Assembly: GCA_023388355.1 (NCBI GenBank)
Contig: JAEWGI010000003.1
Span: 1 to 34,521, forward strand
Direction of reading: 5' to 3'
Length of the DNA: 34,521 nt
From: Pseudomonadota bacterium
GTDB lineage: Bacteria > Pseudomonadota > Gammaproteobacteria > Xanthomonadales > Xanthomonadaceae
A program made the position numbers and the translations under genes. The notes beneath the pieces were generated by a model. The model saw nothing but the letters and a program-made list of their open reading frames with translations, was not told where the DNA came from and ran no database searches. Position 1 is the first letter of the stretch. Each line of letters starts with the position of its first letter. Positions 6,731-14,810 of the stretch are shown piece after piece.

Positions 6731-9583
6731 ATGTCGTCGACCGTCCCGATCCGTCGCCCCCGGCGTCGCATCCTGCTGTCCGTCGTCCTCGGCCTTGCCC
6801 TGGGAACCGGCCTGGTGGCCCTGCCCGCCACTGCGGCAGCCCAGGCGCCGGTCGTCGACATCGCCTACGAGGCCTTCACCCTGCCCAACGGCCTGCGCGT
6901 GGTGGTGCACACCGACCGCAAGGCGCCGATCGTGGCGGTCAACATCTGGTACCACGTCGGCAGCAAGGACGAGCCGGCCGGGCGCAGCGGCTTCGCCCAC
7001 CTGTTCGAACACCTGATGTTCCAGCGCAGCGAGAACCACGACGGCGAGTTCTTCGACCCGTTCCGCGCGGTTGGCGCCACCGACCAGAACGGCACCACCA
7101 ACACCGACCGCACCAACTACTTCCAGAACGTGCCCACCACCGCCCTGGACATGGCGCTGTGGATGGAGTCCGACCGCATGGGCCACCTGCTCGGCGCGAT
7201 CGACCAGGCCGCGCTCGACGAGCAGCGCGGCGTGGTCCAGAACGAGAAGCGCCAGCGCGAGAACCAGCCCTATGGCCAGGTGTGGGAAAAGCTCACCCGC
7301 GCGCTGTACCCGGTCGAGCATCCCTACGGCCACAGCGTGATCGGCTCGATGAACGACCTCAACGCCGCCTCGCTCGACGACGTCAAGCAGTGGTTCCACG
7401 CCTGGTATGGCCCCAACAACGCGGTGCTGGTGCTGGCCGGCGACATCGACCTGGCCACGGCGAAGGAGAAGGTGGCGAAGTACTTCGGCCACATCCCCGC
7501 CGGCCCGACCATGGCCCAGCCGGCGACGGACATCGGCCGCCGCGCCCAATCCACGCGCGAGGTGATGCACGACAAGGTGCCGCAGCCACGCATCTACCGG
7601 GTCTGGAACGTGCCGCCCGCCGGCAGCGTCGAACTCGACCACCTGCAGGTGCTCGGCTACCTGCTTGGCGGCGCGCGCTCCTCGCGCCTCGACACGCGCC
7701 TGCTGCACGGCGAGCAGCTGGTGGACAACATCAGCGCCGCCGTGGGCCCCTCGCAGCTGGGCTCCAACTTCTACATCATGGCCACGGTCAAGGAAGGCGT
7801 GGATCCGGCGAAGGTGGAGGCGATCATCGACGAGGAGATCGCGCGCTTGGTGGCCGAAGGCCCCACCGCGGACGAACTCGAGCGCGCCCGCACCATGATC
7901 CGCGCAGGCTTCATCCGCGGCATCGAGCGCATCGGCGGATTCGGTGGCAAGGCCGACGTGCTGGCCGAATGCACCGTCTACGAAGGCGACCCGGGCTGCT
8001 TCCGCACCCAGCTGGCCAACCTGCGCAGCGCCTCGGCGGGCGACATCATGCAGGCCGGCAAGCGCTGGCTGGGCGAGGGCAGCCACACCATCGTGGTCGC
8101 CCCGGGCGAGCGCACGCCGCTGGCCGAGGCGCCGGCGGTCACGCCCGAGCCGTTCAACCTGCCCGCGCCCGATCCGAAATACAGCACCACGCCGTCCACC
8201 GTCGACCGCAGCCAGGGCGTGCCGCAGACCACGCAGTTCCCCGAGCTGAAATTCCCGGCCCTGCAGCGCGCCACCCTGTCCAACGGCAGCGAGGTGATCC
8301 TGGCCGAGCGCCACGACATCCCGGTGGTGCAGCTGAGCTACGAATTCCACGGCGGCAGCGCCAGCGACCCGGACGGCCACGCCGGCACCGCCGAGTTCGC
8401 CATGAACCTGCTCGACGAAGGTGCCGCCGGGCTCGGCCCGCTGCAGTTCGCCAACCGCGCCGAAGCGCTGGGCGCCAGCCTCGGTGCCGGCGCCGCGCAG
8501 GACGGGGCCAACGCCTGGCTGTCGGCGCTGAAGGAGAACCTCGACCCGTCGCTGGCGCTGTTCGCCGACATGGTCCGGCGGCCCGACTTCGCCCCGGACG
8601 AGATCGAGCGCGTGCGCGCCACCTGGATCGCCGGCATCCGCCAGCAGAAGGCGCAGCCGGCGGGCGTGGCGATGCGCGTGCTGCCGGCGCTGCTGTACGG
8701 AGCGGAGCATCCCTACGGCGCGCCGAACAGCGGCACCGAGGCCTCGGTGGCCGCGCTCGGGCGCCAGGACCTGCTCGACTACCAGCAGCGCTGGGTGCGG
8801 CCCGGGGAGGCGACCGTGATCGTGGTGGGCGACACGACGCTCGACGAGATCGTGCCCGCGCTGGAGCGCCACTTCGGCGACTGGACCGGGCAGGGCGAGG
8901 CCGCCGCGGCGGTGCAGCCGCCCAAGGTCGCGCTGCCCGACGCGCCGCGGGTGTTCCTGATCGACCAGCCCGGCGCGGTCCAGGCCAACATCTTCGCCGC
9001 CCAGCTGGCCCCGCCCACCACCGACCCGGGCGCGGTGCGGCTGGAGATGGCCAACGGCGTGATCGGCGGCGACTTCACCGCGCGCCTGAACATGAACCTG
9101 CGCGAGGACAAGCACTGGTCCTACGGCGCCCGCAGCTCGCTCAACGGCGCGCTCGGCCAGCGGCGCTGGATGGTGTCGGCGCCGGTGCAGATCGACAAGA
9201 CCGCCGAGTCGATGGCCGAGATCCAGCGCGAGCTCAGCCAGTTCGCCGGCGGCGAGCGGCCGGCGAGCGAAGCCGAGGTCGAGCGGGTGCGGGCGATCCA
9301 GACCCGCAGCCTGCCCGGCGCCTACGAAACGGCCTGGTCGGTGATGGGCACCATCGGCGGCATCGTCCGCTTCGGGCGCCCGGACGACTACGTGGTCCGG
9401 CGTATGGCCGAGGTCGAGGCCATGACCCCGGCCCAGGTGGCCGAAGCGGCCAGAACCCTGCAGCCCGACGCCCTGACCTGGGTGGTGGTGGGCGACCTGG
9501 CCCAGACCGAGGCGCCGGTGCGCGCGCTGGATCTGGGCGAGGTGCGGGTGATCGATGCCGACGGCAACCCCGTCGCCGAGTAG
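6731..9583 (+). CDS. Two-domain M16 (pitrilysin-like) zinc metallopeptidase, exported
   Basis: 950 aa. A signal peptide (RRILLSVVLGLALGTGLVA..ATAAAQA, cleavage near residue 37) indicates a periplasmic protein. The N-terminal M16 domain carries the inverted zinc motif HLFEH at residues 90-94 and a downstream glutamate near residue 172 in the VVQNEKRQR segment. Residues about 500-900 form a second M16 repeat (ATLSNGSEVILAERHDIPVVQLSYEF) that lacks HxxEH, as is normal for the non-catalytic half. Such proteins degrade peptides inside a clamshell chamber; the substrate is unknown. It is bounded by repeats downstream, with no partner gene. Confidence 0.93.
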   Translation: MSSTVPIRRPRRRILLSVVLGLALGTGLVALPATAAAQAPVVDIAYEAFTLPNGLRVVVHTDRKAPIVAVNIWYHVGSKDEPAGRSGFAHLFEHLMFQRSENHDGEFFDPFRAVGATDQNGTTNTDRTNYFQNVPTTALDMALWMESDRMGHLLGAIDQAALDEQRGVVQNEKRQRENQPYGQVWEKLTRALYPVEHPYGHSVIGSMNDLNAASLDDVKQWFHAWYGPNNAVLVLAGDIDLATAKEKVAKYFGHIPAGPTMAQPATDIGRRAQSTREVMHDKVPQPRIYRVWNVPPAGSVELDHLQVLGYLLGGARSSRLDTRLLHGEQLVDNISAAVGPSQLGSNFYIMATVKEGVDPAKVEAIIDEEIARLVAEGPTADELERARTMIRAGFIRGIERIGGFGGKADVLAECTVYEGDPGCFRTQLANLRSASAGDIMQAGKRWLGEGSHTIVVAPGERTPLAEAPAVTPEPFNLPAPDPKYSTTPSTVDRSQGVPQTTQFPELKFPALQRATLSNGSEVILAERHDIPVVQLSYEFHGGSASDPDGHAGTAEFAMNLLDEGAAGLGPLQFANRAEALGASLGAGAAQDGANAWLSALKENLDPSLALFADMVRRPDFAPDEIERVRATWIAGIRQQKAQPAGVAMRVLPALLYGAEHPYGAPNSGTEASVAALGRQDLLDYQQRWVRPGEATVIVVGDTTLDEIVPALERHFGDWTGQGEAAAAVQPPKVALPDAPRVFLIDQPGAVQANIFAAQLAPPTTDPGAVRLEMANGVIGGDFTARLNMNLREDKHWSYGARSSLNGALGQRRWMVSAPVQIDKTAESMAEIQRELSQFAGGERPASEAEVERVRAIQTRSLPGAYETAWSVMGTIGGIVRFGRPDDYVVRRMAEVEAMTPAQVAEAARTLQPDALTWVVVGDLAQTEAPVRALDLGEVRVIDADGNPVAE

Positions 9584-9609
9584 GCGGCCGCACCTGCCCC
9601 TGCTTTGAG

Positions 9610-9790
9610 CCCTTCCCCCGCCTGCGGGGGAAGGTGGTCCACCGGCACGGCCGCGTCCGCGGCGGCGATGCGTCGGCCCTTCCCCCGCCTGCGGGGGAAG
9701 GTGGTTCACCGGCACGGGCGCGTCCGCGGCGGCGGTGCGTCGGCCCTTCCCCCGCCTGCGGGGGAAGGTGCCCCGAAGGGGCGGATGGGG
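9610..9790. repeat. 67-bp tandem repeat with CCTTCCCCCGC palindrome
   Basis: Units start at 9610, 9677 and 9744, exactly 67 bp apart. Each begins with the palindrome CCTTCCCCCGC-CT-GCGGGGGAAGG; the first two continue through CACCGGCACG, CGCGTCCGCGGCGGCG and TGCGTCGG with only a few substitutions. The third is cut short and runs into CCCCGAAGGGGC. The spacer from 9584 to 9962 contains nothing else I can call apart from the promoter region of the next gene. Confidence 0.85.
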
Positions 9791-9962
9791 GCCAGCGAAG
9801 CGACACGCATGAAACCACGGTCGTCCCCTTCGAGGCCGCGCTCCCCCGCCCCAGCCTGAACGCCCCTGCTACACCCCCATGCCCGGCCCCCGGCCCGCGG
9901 CACCCATCCCGGCCACAATGACCGGCATTCGTGTTCCCCACCGGCCCCATGAGGAAGCCCCG

Positions 9963-10271
9963 ATGCGCATGACCCTGATCGTCCCGCTGGCCTTCGTCCT
10001 GTCCGCCTGCACCTGGGTGCACATGGCGCCCGGCGCCAGCGCGGTGAGGGTGGCCGCCACGCCTCCCGCGGGCTGCGAGAAGCGCGGCGAGGTGGAGGTG
10101 GCGGTCAAGCACTCGATCGCCTTCATCGAGCGCAACGAACTCAAGGTCCGCGACGAACTCGAGACCCTGGCCCGCAACGAGGCCCCCGGCCTCCAGGCCG
10201 ACACCATCCACCCCCTGACCGACCCGACCGGCGGCAGCCAGCGCTTCGCGGCCTGGCACTGCGGTCGCTGA
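9963..10271 (+). CDS. Small DUF4156-type lipoprotein
   Basis: 102 aa from the ATG at 9963, chosen because AGGA lies 7 bp upstream and because it opens a lipoprotein signal: MRMTLIVPLAFVLSAC, with the lipidated cysteine at residue 16. The mature part (GCEKRGEVEVAV, then LARNEAPGLQADTI) with two further cysteines resembles the DUF4156 family of small envelope lipoproteins of unknown role. A CACAAT -10-like box is at 9914-9919. Upstream in-frame ATGs lack this signal logic. Confidence 0.8.
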   Translation: MRMTLIVPLAFVLSACTWVHMAPGASAVRVAATPPAGCEKRGEVEVAVKHSIAFIERNELKVRDELETLARNEAPGLQADTIHPLTDPTGGSQRFAAWHCGR

Positions 10272-10274
10272 AGC

Positions 10275-10580
10275 GGGCCGCCCCGCCGCGCCAGCGGGGG
10301 AGAGGCCGGGAAGCGCGGCTCCAGGCCGCATCGCGCCGCCTTGCCCCCACCCCAACCCTCCCCCGCCCTGCGGGGGAGGGGGTACGCCCCCGCCGCCGCG
10401 CGGTGCTCCTCCCTCCGCGCCAGCGGGGTGAGGTTCGGGAGGGCGCGGCTCCAGGCCGCATCGGCGCCGCCTTGCCCCCACCCCAACCCTCCCCCGCCCT
10501 GCGGGGGAGGGGGTACGCCCCGCCGCCGCGCGGTGCTCCTCCCTCTGCGCCAGCGGGGGGAGGCCGGGAGGGGGGCGGCC
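10275..10580. repeat. 130-bp tandem duplication of palindromic repeats
   Basis: The block starting GCGCGGCTCCAGGCCGCATC at 10313 recurs at 10443, 130 bp on. Each unit holds CCTTGCCCCCACCCCAACC, the hairpin CCTCCCCCGCCCTGCGGGGGAGG, GGGTACGCCCC and a CTCC...GCGCCAGCGGGG pair. A partial third copy of the last hairpin lies before 10313 (about 10279-10305). The spacer from 10272 to 10686 contains no ORF with real protein character; the oleA promoter lies at its right end. Confidence 0.85.
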
Positions 10581-10652
10581 CCAGGTCGCCTCGCGATCCG
10601 GCGCATTCCCCGTTCATCCACCCCCATGCACCCCGGGACCGAAGGGGGTACC

Positions 10653-10658
10653 CTATAC
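10653..10658 (+). promoter_or_regulatory. Predicted -10 box of oleA
   Basis: CTATAC, 28 bp upstream of the oleA ATG at 10687. No clear -35 box or strong ribosome-binding site is seen. Confidence 0.35.
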
Positions 10659-10686
10659 GGCTCCGTCTGTTACCCATGGCACGCCC

Positions 10687-11703
10687 ATGCTCTTCCAACA
10701 CGTCGCCATCGCCGGCCTGGCCCACATCGATGCGCCCCGCCGGCTGTCCTCGGCGGAGATCAACGCGCGCCTGAAACCGACGCTCGACCGCCTGGGCATC
10801 CGCACCGACGTGCTCGGCGACATCGCGGGGATCCATTCGCGCTATCTCTGGGATGAGGGCGTGCAGGCCTCCGAGGTCGCCACCCTGGCCGGCGTGAAGG
10901 CCCTGGCCGATGCCGGCATCGACCCGGACAAGGTCGGACTGCTGGTCAACACCTCGGTCAGCCGCGACTACCTGGAGCCGTCCACGGCCAGCATCGTCAG
11001 CGGCAACCTCGGCCTGCCCGACACCTGCCAGAACTTCGACGTCGCCAACGCCTGCCTGGCCTTCATCAACGGCATGGACATCGCCAGCCGCATGATCGAG
11101 CGCGGCGAAATCGACTATGCCCTGATCGTCGACGGCGAAACCGCCGACCTGGCCTACGAAAAGACCCTCGAGCGCCTGGCCAGCGCCGACGCCACCGAGG
11201 AGCAGTTCCGCAACGAGCTGGCCACCCTGACCCTGGGTTCCGGCGCCGCCGCCATGGTCCTGGCCCGCGCCGAACTCGCTCCCGGCGCGCCGCGCTACCG
11301 CGGCGGCGTCACCCGCGCCGCCACCGAATGGAACAAGCTGTGCCGCGGCAACCTCGACGGCATGGTCACCGACACCCGCATGCTGCTGATCGAGGGCATC
11401 AAGCTGTCGCAGAAGACCTTCGGCGCCGCCAAGCAGGCGCTGGGCTGGGTGGCCGAGGAGCTCGACCAGTTCGTCATCCACCAGGTCAGCAAGGTCCACA
11501 CCGCGGCCTTCACCAAGGCGATCGGCATCGACCCGCGCAAGGTCCTGACCATCTTCGGCGAGCACGGCAACATCGGCCCGGCCTCGGTGCCGATCGTGCT
11601 CTCCAAGCTGCGCGAGATGGGCCGGCTGAAGAAGGGCGACCGCGTGGCCCTGCTGGGCATCGGGTCCGGCCTGAACTGCTCGATGGCCGAAGTGGTCTGG
11701 TAA
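10687..11703 (+). CDS. oleA: OleA, thiolase-family acyl-CoA condensing enzyme of olefin synthesis
   Basis: 338 aa, the same length as Xanthomonas campestris OleA. The active-site cysteine is C123 in DVANACLAFINGM. The other catalytic positions are E97 (DYLEPST), H265 (FVIHQVS) and N295 (GEHGNIGPAS); these match the known OleA residues after removing a 20-residue tag offset used in the structural numbering. OleA joins two fatty acyl-CoA molecules in a head-to-head Claisen condensation to a 2-alkyl-3-keto acid. The partner genes oleBCD lie about 13 kb downstream instead of adjacent. A terminator follows directly, so here oleA is transcribed on its own. Confidence 0.97.
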   Translation: MLFQHVAIAGLAHIDAPRRLSSAEINARLKPTLDRLGIRTDVLGDIAGIHSRYLWDEGVQASEVATLAGVKALADAGIDPDKVGLLVNTSVSRDYLEPSTASIVSGNLGLPDTCQNFDVANACLAFINGMDIASRMIERGEIDYALIVDGETADLAYEKTLERLASADATEEQFRNELATLTLGSGAAAMVLARAELAPGAPRYRGGVTRAATEWNKLCRGNLDGMVTDTRMLLIEGIKLSQKTFGAAKQALGWVAEELDQFVIHQVSKVHTAAFTKAIGIDPRKVLTIFGEHGNIGPASVPIVLSKLREMGRLKKGDRVALLGIGSGLNCSMAEVVW

Positions 11704-11725
11704 CGCGCGCCAGCGGCGGTTGATG

Positions 11726-11757
11726 CAAGGGCCGGCCTGTCCGGCCCTTGTTGTTTT
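11726..11757 (+). terminator. Intrinsic terminator after oleA
   Basis: Stem CAAGGGCCGG/CCGGCCCTTG (10 bp, perfect) with loop CCTGT, followed by TTGTTTT. It lies 22 bp beyond the oleA stop. Confidence 0.85.
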
Positions 11758-11792
11758 CGGGCCAGGGACATGTCCACGAACGGGGTGGAATC

Positions 11793-11967
11793 GAGCATGT
11801 GGATCCCGACATGCTCAGAACGGCCCGTTCTTGATACATGTTGGCGAACGCCCGCGTCGCCGCTTCCGACGGGTGACGGAAAGCCGGAATTGCTGAATCG
11901 GCGCTCATGTCGAAAATCCATTCCAGTTTCGATATGAAACGGGCGTCATGTCGATCCCGTCGACATG
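11793..11967. promoter_or_regulatory. Cluster of inverted repeats upstream of the Fic remnant
   Basis: Four dyads are present. GAGCATGT-8-ACATGCTC lies at 11793-11816 and AGAACGG-1-CCGTTCT at 11817-11831. CATGTCGAAA-11-TTTCGATATG (one mismatch) is at 11906-11936, and CATGTCGA-5-TCGACATG at 11947-11967. The first and last share CATGT, GATCCCG and ACATG. The two dyads closest to the Fic start look like operator sites of a dimeric regulator. No regulator gene survives nearby. Confidence 0.4.
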
Positions 11968-11977
11968 AGCGATCCGC

Positions 11978-12365
11978 ATGGACCCGCGGCAGCCCTTCAA
12001 CGACCTCCCCCCGCTTCCGCCGGCTGTCGAGCTGGAAACGCGCGATCTGCTGAAGGCCTGCATCGAGGCGCACAAGGCGCTGGCGTCGCTCCGGCAGGCC
12101 ACCGGTCACCTGCCCAATCCCGCCGTCCTGATCAAGGCCACCCTCATCCTCGAAGCGCAGGCCAGCTCCGAGTTCGAGAACATCGTCACCACCACCGACG
12201 AACTGTTCCGCTATGCCGACCACATCGGGGGGCCAATCCGGCCGTCAAGGAAGCCCTGCGCTACCGCAGTGCGCTCCACGAGGCCTTCGAGTCGCTCAGC
12301 CAACGGCCGCTGTGCACCACCACTGCGGAAATCGTCTGCACGCGGATCAAGCACGTGCAGATGCA
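11978..12365 (+). pseudogene. Fic/DOC family protein remnant (N-terminal region only, frameshifted)
   Basis: From the ATG at 11978 the frame reads the typical N-terminal Fic domain: [54 protein letters not shown]. At a run of six G (12227-12232) the similarity moves to another frame: [20 protein letters not shown], then [17 protein letters not shown]. Restoring a seventh G would rejoin them (DHIGGANPAV). Similarity stops near 12365, before the catalytic HPFxxGNGR loop, which I find in no frame. Fic enzymes transfer AMP from ATP to target proteins; this copy cannot. It is probably a decayed, horizontally acquired gene. Confidence 0.7.
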
Positions 12366-12468
12366 GGCTACGTGGCGCTGCAGCTCGACCCGGACCTCAG
12401 CCATGGTGAAACGCCGCTTCGCCTGATCAGGAGGGAGCCGGCGCCAGCGCCCGACCGGCCTGGGGCCC

Positions 12469-13209
<741 letters not shown>

Positions 13210-13321
13210 GGTGGCAGCGATCTGGGAACAGGCGTGCATGGTAGTCCGTTGCCGCGGCGCGGGCGCGAAAACGCGTGCTATCGTCCGGCCTCCGCGACCG
13301 GCACAACCGAAGGAACACCCG

Positions 13322-13567
13322 ATGCCCGAACGTCTTCCCGCCCATCTCCAGCTCGCCCTCGCCGCGGTGCCGGTGTTCACCGACGATGGCAAGCTCGATC
13401 TGGCCGAACTGGAGTCGCTGCTCGCCAAGGCGCTGGCCGACCATCGGCTCGACGACGAGGAGAAGCGGGTGCTGGCCAACGTCATCGACCGCGCCGAGGC
13501 CGACGGCGTGAGTCCCGACGTGCAGGTGCGTATCGACGGGATCCGGCGGGAACACCTGGCGGGCTGA
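13322..13567 (+). CDS. Small conserved-looking acidic protein, function unknown
   Basis: 81 aa from the ATG at 13322 with a good ribosome-binding site (AAGGAA at about 13310-13315) and a -10-like TATCGT near 13277. The product is acidic and probably alpha-helical: [49 protein letters not shown] helix pair with '[21 protein letters not shown]' loosely recalls TerB- or EF-hand-like small proteins, but I would not assign either. It has no signal peptide or membrane segment. Codon use looks normal for the window, and real initiation signals argue that it is a gene. Confidence 0.65.
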   Translation: MPERLPAHLQLALAAVPVFTDDGKLDLAELESLLAKALADHRLDDEEKRVLANVIDRAEADGVSPDVQVRIDGIRREHLAG

Positions 13568-13940
13568 GCCTGCAGTCGCTGCAGCGCTCCGCCATGCTCC
13601 TTCCCCCGTTTGGCCCGTCGGGGGAAGGGTTGGGATGGGGGCCGGAGCACGATGCAAATCGGCAAATAGGCTGGGGTGAGCAAAGCGAACCCCAGCGCCG
13701 GCAACTTGCAGCAGGCCCGCCATCCGACCCTTGCCTCATGGCGAACGTTGGGGTTCGCTTCGCTTACCCCAACCTATGCGACTGAGCCTGCAATCGCTGT
13801 AGCGCGCTGCTCTGCTCCTTCCCCCGCCTGCGGGGGAAGGTTGGGATGGGGGCGCGCGCGAAGCGCGCGGAAGTAACGTCGGGACTGCTGGCCCCCACCC
13901 CAGCCCATCCGGCCAAGCTCGCGTGAGGGGGCAGGTTTGG
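13564..13940. repeat. Repeat block between the small ORF and cobA
   Basis: A unit beginning CTGAGCCTGCAGTCGCTG at 13564 recurs in altered form at about 13782. Each runs into CTCCTTCCCCCG...CGGGGGAAGG and GTTGGGATGGGGGC. Between them, 13665-13778 is a facing pair of another palindrome, AGGCTGGGGTGAGCAAAGCG and GTTGGGGTTCGCTTCGCTTA, the same family as the repeats near 30.2-30.5 kb. At 13856-13868 is GCGCGAAGCGCGC. The spacer 13568-13963 holds no gene. Confidence 0.8.
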
Positions 13941-13963
13941 GTGGCGGCGCGTTGTTCGCCCGG

Positions 13964-14788
13964 CTATCCGGCTCGCATCGGACCGCGCACGCGGTGCGCG
14001 GCGGGCGAGGCGGTAACGGTCGCGTGGTCGGCGGGGGCATGCGCCGCTTCACCCAGCGCGCCGCCGATGAGGATCACGCCGGGCGGGCCGGACTGCAGCT
14101 GCGCGGCGGCGTCGGCCAGCGCGCCAAGCGTGGTGAGCAGCCGCTGCTCCCCTGGCTGGCTGGCGGCCTGGACCACGGCCGCCGGAGTGTGTGCGGGCAG
14201 GTGGCGCAGCAGCGACTGTGCCAGCGCGTCGATGCGGCGCATGCCCATGTAGATCGCGAGCGTGGTGCCGGTGGCGCACAGCGCGGCCCAGTCGGGTTCG
14301 CCGTGGTCGGCGGTGTGGGCGGTGACGAAGCTGATGCCGTGGCAGTGCTCGCGATGGGTGAGCGAGACGCCGAGCGACGCGGCCGCGGCGAAGGCGGCGC
14401 TGACGCCGTTGACGATGCGCACCGGCACGCCGGCCGCGCGCAGGAAGGCGAGTTCCTCGCCGGCGCGGCCGAACAGCAGCGCGTCGCCGCCCTTCACCCG
14501 CACCACGCGCAGGCCCTGCAGGGCGTAGCGCCGCATCAGCCGGCAGATGAAGTCCTGTGGCGTGGAGCGGCAGCCGCCGCGCTTGCCCACGCGCACCACG
14601 CGCGCGCGCGGTGCGAGTTCGACGATGTCCGGATCGACCAGTTCGTCGAGCAGCAGCACTTCGGCCGCCTGCAGCGCGCGCACGGCCTTGAGGGTGAGCA
14701 GTTCGAGGTCGCCGGGGCCGGCGGAGAGCAGCACCACTTCGGCAATCGGGCGCGGCGCATGCGGATCGTTGCTGGCTTGGCGGCTCAT
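13964..14788 (-). CDS. cobA: Uroporphyrinogen-III C-methyltransferase (SUMT)
   Basis: 274 aa from the ATG at 14788. All SUMT landmarks are present: LLSAGPGDLELLTLKAVRAL (residues about 17-36), VGKRGG, the VVRVKGGDALLFGRAGEE loop, VNGVSAAFAAAASLG and LTHREH. It methylates uroporphyrinogen III at C2 and C7 to precorrin-2, the first committed step to siroheme, the cofactor of NirB. It is the last gene of the nitrate operon, 22 bp after nasA. It probably compensates for the degenerate methyltransferase half of the cysG-like gene at 23460. Confidence 0.92.
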   Translation of the reverse strand: MSRQASNDPHAPRPIAEVVLLSAGPGDLELLTLKAVRALQAAEVLLLDELVDPDIVELAPRARVVRVGKRGGCRSTPQDFICRLMRRYALQGLRVVRVKGGDALLFGRAGEELAFLRAAGVPVRIVNGVSAAFAAAASLGVSLTHREHCHGISFVTAHTADHGEPDWAALCATGTTLAIYMGMRRIDALAQSLLRHLPAHTPAAVVQAASQPGEQRLLTTLGALADAAAQLQSGPPGVILIGGALGEAAHAPADHATVTASPAAHRVRGPMRAG

Positions 14789-14810
14789 GTCGGGCTCCGT
14801 TGGCGAATCG

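Noticed and set aside
5888..9715. 1275-codon minus-strand open frame
   Set aside because: Only the last 236 codons (SDR) are a real gene; the rest is the antisense of the M16 peptidase.
9610..9790. CRISPR-like regular spacing
   Set aside because: The whole 67-bp unit repeats; there are no variable spacers and no cas genes.
11510..12223. Minus-strand ORF with MSADSAIPAFRHPSEAATRAF
   Set aside because: It runs antisense into oleA through its terminator, has no recognisable domain, and overlaps the dyad cluster. It might be a gene remnant, but I cannot support it.
12366..12468. Continuation reading [20 protein letters not shown] after the Fic remnant
   Set aside because: Too short to assign and without a start; it could be debris of another gene.
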